Shown piece after piece: positions 61,130 through 64,000 of a DNA stretch of 64,000 nucleotides. Position 1 is the stretch's first letter. The number at the start of each line of letters is the position of its first letter. A program made the translations under genes and the position numbers. Location: the NCBI RefSeq assembly GCF_030551875.1, contig NZ_JAUOZU010000009.1:62001-126000 (forward strand). Reading direction: 5' to 3'. The notes below the pieces were generated by a model. It was not told the origin of the DNA and made no database searches. It worked only from the letters and a program-made list of their open reading frames with translations. Source of the DNA: Fluviirhizobium alvei (GTDB lineage Bacteria > Pseudomonadota > Alphaproteobacteria > Rhizobiales > Rhizobiaceae).

Positions 61130-61306
61130 TTTTTCCTCCCGCTATGGGTGCCAACCCTCACCCGATATATGTAGCATGTGCAAAGATCCCAACCCCTGCA
61201 AGCGAATTCGACAATTAAATGTCTTTTACGTAAGCGTCAAACGGAATCCGATCAGGTGTCGCGTTCGCAATGCGGCACTTGCATGGCATAATCCGAGGAC
61301 CGGAAG

Positions 61307-62362
61307 ATGAAACTGGCCGTCATCGAAAGCGCCAAAAACAGCAAGTCCTTCCAGATTGCCCAGTATCGGATCGAGAGCGATGGTTCCTTGGCGAAGATGG
61401 CGACATTGCCTACTGTTGCCGCAGCATCCTTCGTAGTGTTTGGCGAAAGGAATGCGCGGCTATACATCGCCAGCGAAACGTCCGGTCGTCCCGGCACAGT
61501 CACGACCATAGATCCAGAAGCAGGACGTATCGTGGAGCCAGTGTTGGAAACCGCAGGCGAAGCCTCGGTGCATCTGGCACTCGACAGGAGCCAGTCCTTT
61601 CTTGCCGTTGCGAACTATCTCGGTGATGGATCCCGTGATCAAAGCGCACTTGCGCTGCTGTCCCTTGGTGCGCAGGGCGCGCTCCAGCGGCGTGAACAGG
61701 GACTGGAACATCGTGGTTCAGGGCCGGATCGCAAACGTCAGAGGGGCCCGCATTGCCATGGCGTTGCCTTCAGCCCGGACAATCGCCTGCTTGCGGCAGC
61801 CGATCTCGGTATCGATCGCGTCTTGCTCTATCGCTTTGATCGCATGAACGCTCGGCTCGAGGCTGCATCCGAGATCGAAATGCCGCCGGGCTCCGGTCCG
61901 CGCCATATCGCCTTCCATCCGACCGGGAACCGCCTCTATGTCACTTGCGAACTGTCGGCCGAACTGGCTGTGATCGACTATGATCCTACGACTGGCGCAG
62001 GGCGCCAGGTCGGCCGCATCGAGGCCGAACCGCAGGCGTATGATGGTCGCAATTATCCATCCGGTCTTGTGGTGTCGCCGGATGGTCGCTTCCTCTATGT
62101 CGCCAACCGTGGCCCGGACCAGATAGCGCAATTCGCCCTTTCGCCGACCGATGGCTGGCCCCACCCGGTCGGATCGGTTCCGTCCGGTGGTGGCTATCCG
62201 CGATCGATCAAGCTCGATCCGTCAGGCCGTCTGCTGGCGGTCGCTCATCAGCGATCCGGCGGCCTACGGCTTTTCAGCCGTGATTTTGCGACCGGTCATC
62301 TGACACTGATCGAAAATGCCCGCTTCGAGGGTGCCAAAGCGATGGATATGGCGTTCCTTTGA
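61307..62362 (+). CDS. lactonase-family seven-bladed propeller (6-phosphogluconolactonase-like), 351 aa
   Basis: YbhE/3-carboxymuconate cyclase-type propeller that hydrolyses 6-phosphogluconolactone. The family markers SGPRHIAFHPTGNRLYVTCE, HCHGVAFSPDNRLLAAADLG and YPSGLVVSPDGRFLYVANRG are regularly spaced. The N-terminal blades are less typical, and a stretch rich in Arg/Gln (residues about 125-148) interrupts them. Proximity to pgi supports a sugar-phosphate role, but carboxymuconate lactonising relatives cannot be ruled out. Confidence 0.85.
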   Translation: MKLAVIESAKNSKSFQIAQYRIESDGSLAKMATLPTVAAASFVVFGERNARLYIASETSGRPGTVTTIDPEAGRIVEPVLETAGEASVHLALDRSQSFLAVANYLGDGSRDQSALALLSLGAQGALQRREQGLEHRGSGPDRKRQRGPHCHGVAFSPDNRLLAAADLGIDRVLLYRFDRMNARLEAASEIEMPPGSGPRHIAFHPTGNRLYVTCELSAELAVIDYDPTTGAGRQVGRIEAEPQAYDGRNYPSGLVVSPDGRFLYVANRGPDQIAQFALSPTDGWPHPVGSVPSGGGYPRSIKLDPSGRLLAVAHQRSGGLRLFSRDFATGHLTLIENARFEGAKAMDMAFL

Positions 62363-62372
62363 GCCCTCGGCC

Positions 62373-63332
62373 TCAATAGCCGGCGCCGCGCTCGACGAGA
62401 TGTTGTAACGGCTGGCCGCTTTCATAGCGTTCGATCTGGCGTTCGACATGGGCAAAGAGCGCGCTGACATCGGAATCGGCAGCCGTATGCGGCGTCATCA
62501 TCACCGTGTCCATTTCCCAGAGAGGAGAAGTCGCCGGAAGCGGTTCGGTTTCGAACACATCCAGAGACGCGCCTTTCAGACGGCCGGAATTCAGCGCCGC
62601 GATGATATCTGTTTCCACCTGGCTGCCGCCGCGCCCGGCATTGATGAAGACCGGACCGCCAAGCGGGCCTGAGCGCCGGAGCCTCGAGAAGAGGTCGCCA
62701 TTGAAGATGCCGCGCGTTTCCGGCGTCAAGGGCAGCAGGCCGACCAGCATGTCGGTCTTGGCGAGAAAGGCATCAAGGCTTTCGGCCCCATGCATTTCGA
62801 CGCCATCGACCGGCTTGCCGCTCTTCGACCAGCCGATGACATTGAAGCCGATCGCCTTCAGCTTGCGGGCCGAATCCGATCCCAGCACGCCCATGCCCAT
62901 GATGCCGACGGTGATTTCGGAGGCTTCGGGCTGGACCAGCGGGTTCCAGATCTTCTTGCGCCGATTGCGATCGTAGGCCACCTGCTGGCGAAGATGCATC
63001 AGGCACTGCATCACCACCCATTCGCTCATGCGGGTGGTAAGCGTCGGATCGACGAAACGCACCAGCGGCAGGTCGGGAAGCCCGGGCAGGGTAAGGACGT
63101 GATCGACACCGGCGCCACCTGAAAACAGAACCTTCAACCCGGTCGCGCGCTGAAAGAGATCCGCTTTCGGCTTCCACAACAGCGCATAGGCGGCCTTCGA
63201 GAGATCGGCACCATCATTGGCCGGATCGAGCCGGTTGATCACGCCCCGGCCGGAAAAGGCATGCCGCAAGCCCTCGCGGACCTGTTCCGGATGAAAGTTG
63301 AGATCGACGATGATGGCGGGTTTTTCGGTCAT
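62373..63332 (-). CDS. glyoxylate/hydroxypyruvate reductase A-type dehydrogenase, 319 aa
   Basis: D-2-hydroxyacid dehydrogenase of the GhrA branch. Cofactor motif GIMGMGVLGSDSARKLKAIG, then INAGRGGSQVETDI with the catalytic Arg, LDVFETEPLP with Glu, and MTPHTAADSD with His. The N-terminal SGGAGVDHV is also typical. The ATG at 63332 lies seven bases after the stop of the upstream ABC ATPase gene, so both are co-transcribed. Distinct from the paralogue at 9453, which belongs to another branch. Confidence 0.92.
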   Translation of the reverse strand: MTEKPAIIVDLNFHPEQVREGLRHAFSGRGVINRLDPANDGADLSKAAYALLWKPKADLFQRATGLKVLFSGGAGVDHVLTLPGLPDLPLVRFVDPTLTTRMSEWVVMQCLMHLRQQVAYDRNRRKKIWNPLVQPEASEITVGIMGMGVLGSDSARKLKAIGFNVIGWSKSGKPVDGVEMHGAESLDAFLAKTDMLVGLLPLTPETRGIFNGDLFSRLRRSGPLGGPVFINAGRGGSQVETDIIAALNSGRLKGASLDVFETEPLPATSPLWEMDTVMMTPHTAADSDVSALFAHVERQIERYESGQPLQHLVERGAGY

Positions 63333-63339
63333 GATGGTC

Positions 63340-64000
63340 CTATTGGTGAACGGCGGCCGTCGCGACGGCCTCGATATTGAAAGCGGCGGCGAGCAGCGCC
63401 TTCGTGTAATCTTCCTTCGGCGCGGCAAACAGGGCATGGGCCGGGCCTGCTTCCACGACCTTGCCCTGCCGCATGACGATGATGTCATTAGCAAGGGCCC
63501 GAACAACCTTGAGATCGTGGCTGATGAACAGATAGGCGAGATCATGCTTGACCTGGAGATCGCGCAGGAGTTCGACGACCTGAGCCTGAACGCTCATGTC
63601 GAGCGCCGAGGTCGGCTCGTCCAGCATGACGAATTTCGGCTTCAGCACCATGGCACGGGCAATGGCAATGCGCTGGCGTTGTCCGCCGGAAAACTCATGC
63701 GGATAGCGGTGCCGGGTTTCAGGATCGAGTCCGGTCTCGGCAAGCGCATTGGCAACCCGTTCATCCCGTTCGTCGTCGGTCAGAGCCGGCTCGTGGATCA
63801 GAAGACCTTCTCCGACGATATCGCCAACCGACATGCGTGGTGAGAGCGACCCATAGGGATCCTGGAAAACGATCTGCATCTGGTGTCGCAGCGGCCGCAT
63901 CTCGGCAAAGTTGAGGCCCTGGATGTCGCGCCCGATAAAGGCAATCCGCCCGTTCGATGAGATAAGGCGGGTCAAGGCCAACCCAAGCGTCGTCTTGCCG
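63340..64000 (-). CDS. oligopeptide/microcin-type ABC transporter ATP-binding protein, C-terminal part (YejF/DppF-like)
   Basis: The gene continues beyond the right edge; 219 codons are visible. Reading from 64000 the Walker A end GKTTLGLALTRL is present, then the Q-loop VFQDPYGSLSPRMSV, signature FSGGQRQRIAIARAM, Walker B FVMLDEPTSALD and the H-loop FISHDLKVV. The DPYGSLSPRMSVGDIVGEGL wording fits the second ABC half of YejF or DppF-type ATPases for peptide import. It precedes the GhrA-type gene in one operon; permease and binding protein genes would lie to the right. Confidence 0.88.
   Translation of the reverse strand, partial: GKTTLGLALTRLISSNGRIAFIGRDIQGLNFAEMRPLRHQMQIVFQDPYGSLSPRMSVGDIVGEGLLIHEPALTDDERDERVANALAETGLDPETRHRYPHEFSGGQRQRIAIARAMVLKPKFVMLDEPTSALDMSVQAQVVELLRDLQVKHDLAYLFISHDLKVVRALANDIIVMRQGKVVEAGPAHALFAAPKEDYTKALLAAAFNIEAVATAAVHQ

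Noticed and set aside
1-64000. CRISPR arrays, tRNA/rRNA genes, insertion sequences, prophage or integrase genes
   Set aside because: No regularly spaced repeats, cloverleaf-forming or rRNA-like segments, or transposase/integrase motifs were seen on either strand.

Overview
The window reads as chromosomal DNA of an alphaproteobacterium of the family Rhizobiaceae (Rhizobium / Agrobacterium / Allorhizobium type). Pointers are a clear RirA iron regulator (51793-52251) divergent from a ferric-iron binding protein, the orfA-pit phosphate operon preceded by a Pho box, a BcsA-BcsB-TPR-BcsN cellulose operon, rhizobial-type PhaZ, Pgi and FadD, and uniformly high-GC codon use with short, often overlapping gene junctions. 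I see no rRNA, tRNA, transposase, integrase, phage gene or CRISPR array; apart from a small accessory patch at about 44.3-46.7 kb this looks like core chromosome.

Layout. 1-7.2 kb: a reverse-strand catabolic operon (old-yellow-enzyme reductase, AMP-forming acyl-CoA ligase, small-type acyl-CoA dehydrogenase, crotonase, second acyl-CoA dehydrogenase running off the left edge), with a SnoaL-like gene and an LLM flavin oxidoreductase beside it. 7.7-13.3 kb: a PfkB (adenosine) kinase, an exported SH3 protein, a D-2-hydroxyacid dehydrogenase, MoeB, and a FAD monooxygenase divergent from a TetR regulator. 13.4-20.6 kb: a Crp-type regulator directly upstream of a CHASE2 adenylate cyclase; then reverse-strand SMP-30 hydrolase, DNA polymerase I and an AlkA-type glycosylase. 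20.9-27.3 kb: a phytoene-desaturase-like oxidoreductase with a 72-residue coupled partner, a DUF922 protein, a glutathione transferase, a GH114-RTX protein and orfA-pit. 27.5-33.5 kb: a second catabolic block (alpha/beta hydrolase, three SDRs, a histidinol-dehydrogenase-like enzyme) with a NodD-clade LysR regulator. 33.8-41.4 kb: four tightly coupled cellulose-synthesis genes. 41.5-50.5 kb: glutathione peroxidase, a GlxA-type regulator, a LysR regulator, an accessory patch (orphan ORF, ABM monooxygenase, Rrf2 regulator, frameshifted flavin oxidoreductase), methylmalonate-semialdehyde dehydrogenase, and a DUF898/M48 pair. 50.5-57.7 kb: iron locus (fbpA, rirA), fructokinase, SDR, HTH/DUF2975 pair, lipoprotein, GST, PHB depolymerase. 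57.7-64 kb: Pgi, FadD, 6-phosphogluconolactonase-like propeller, GhrA-type reductase, and the end of an oligopeptide ABC ATPase.

How they fit together. Several blocks pair a regulator with what it probably controls: RirA with FbpA (an IRO and an ICE-like palindrome lie between them), PhoB with orfA-pit (Pho box 8 bases from the start), TetR with the monooxygenase, NodD-like LysR with an SDR, and a cAMP receptor with its own cyclase. Central carbon and storage functions (PHB mobilisation, Pgi, phosphogluconolactonase, fructokinase, FadD, MmsA) are interspersed. The most unusual items are a GH114-type polysaccharide hydrolase carrying RTX calcium-binding repeats, a 44-bp dyad element present twice that brackets an Rrf2/oxidoreductase cassette whose oxidoreductase is frameshifted, an SDR with His in place of the catalytic Tyr, and a cellulose operon without its usual endoglucanase.
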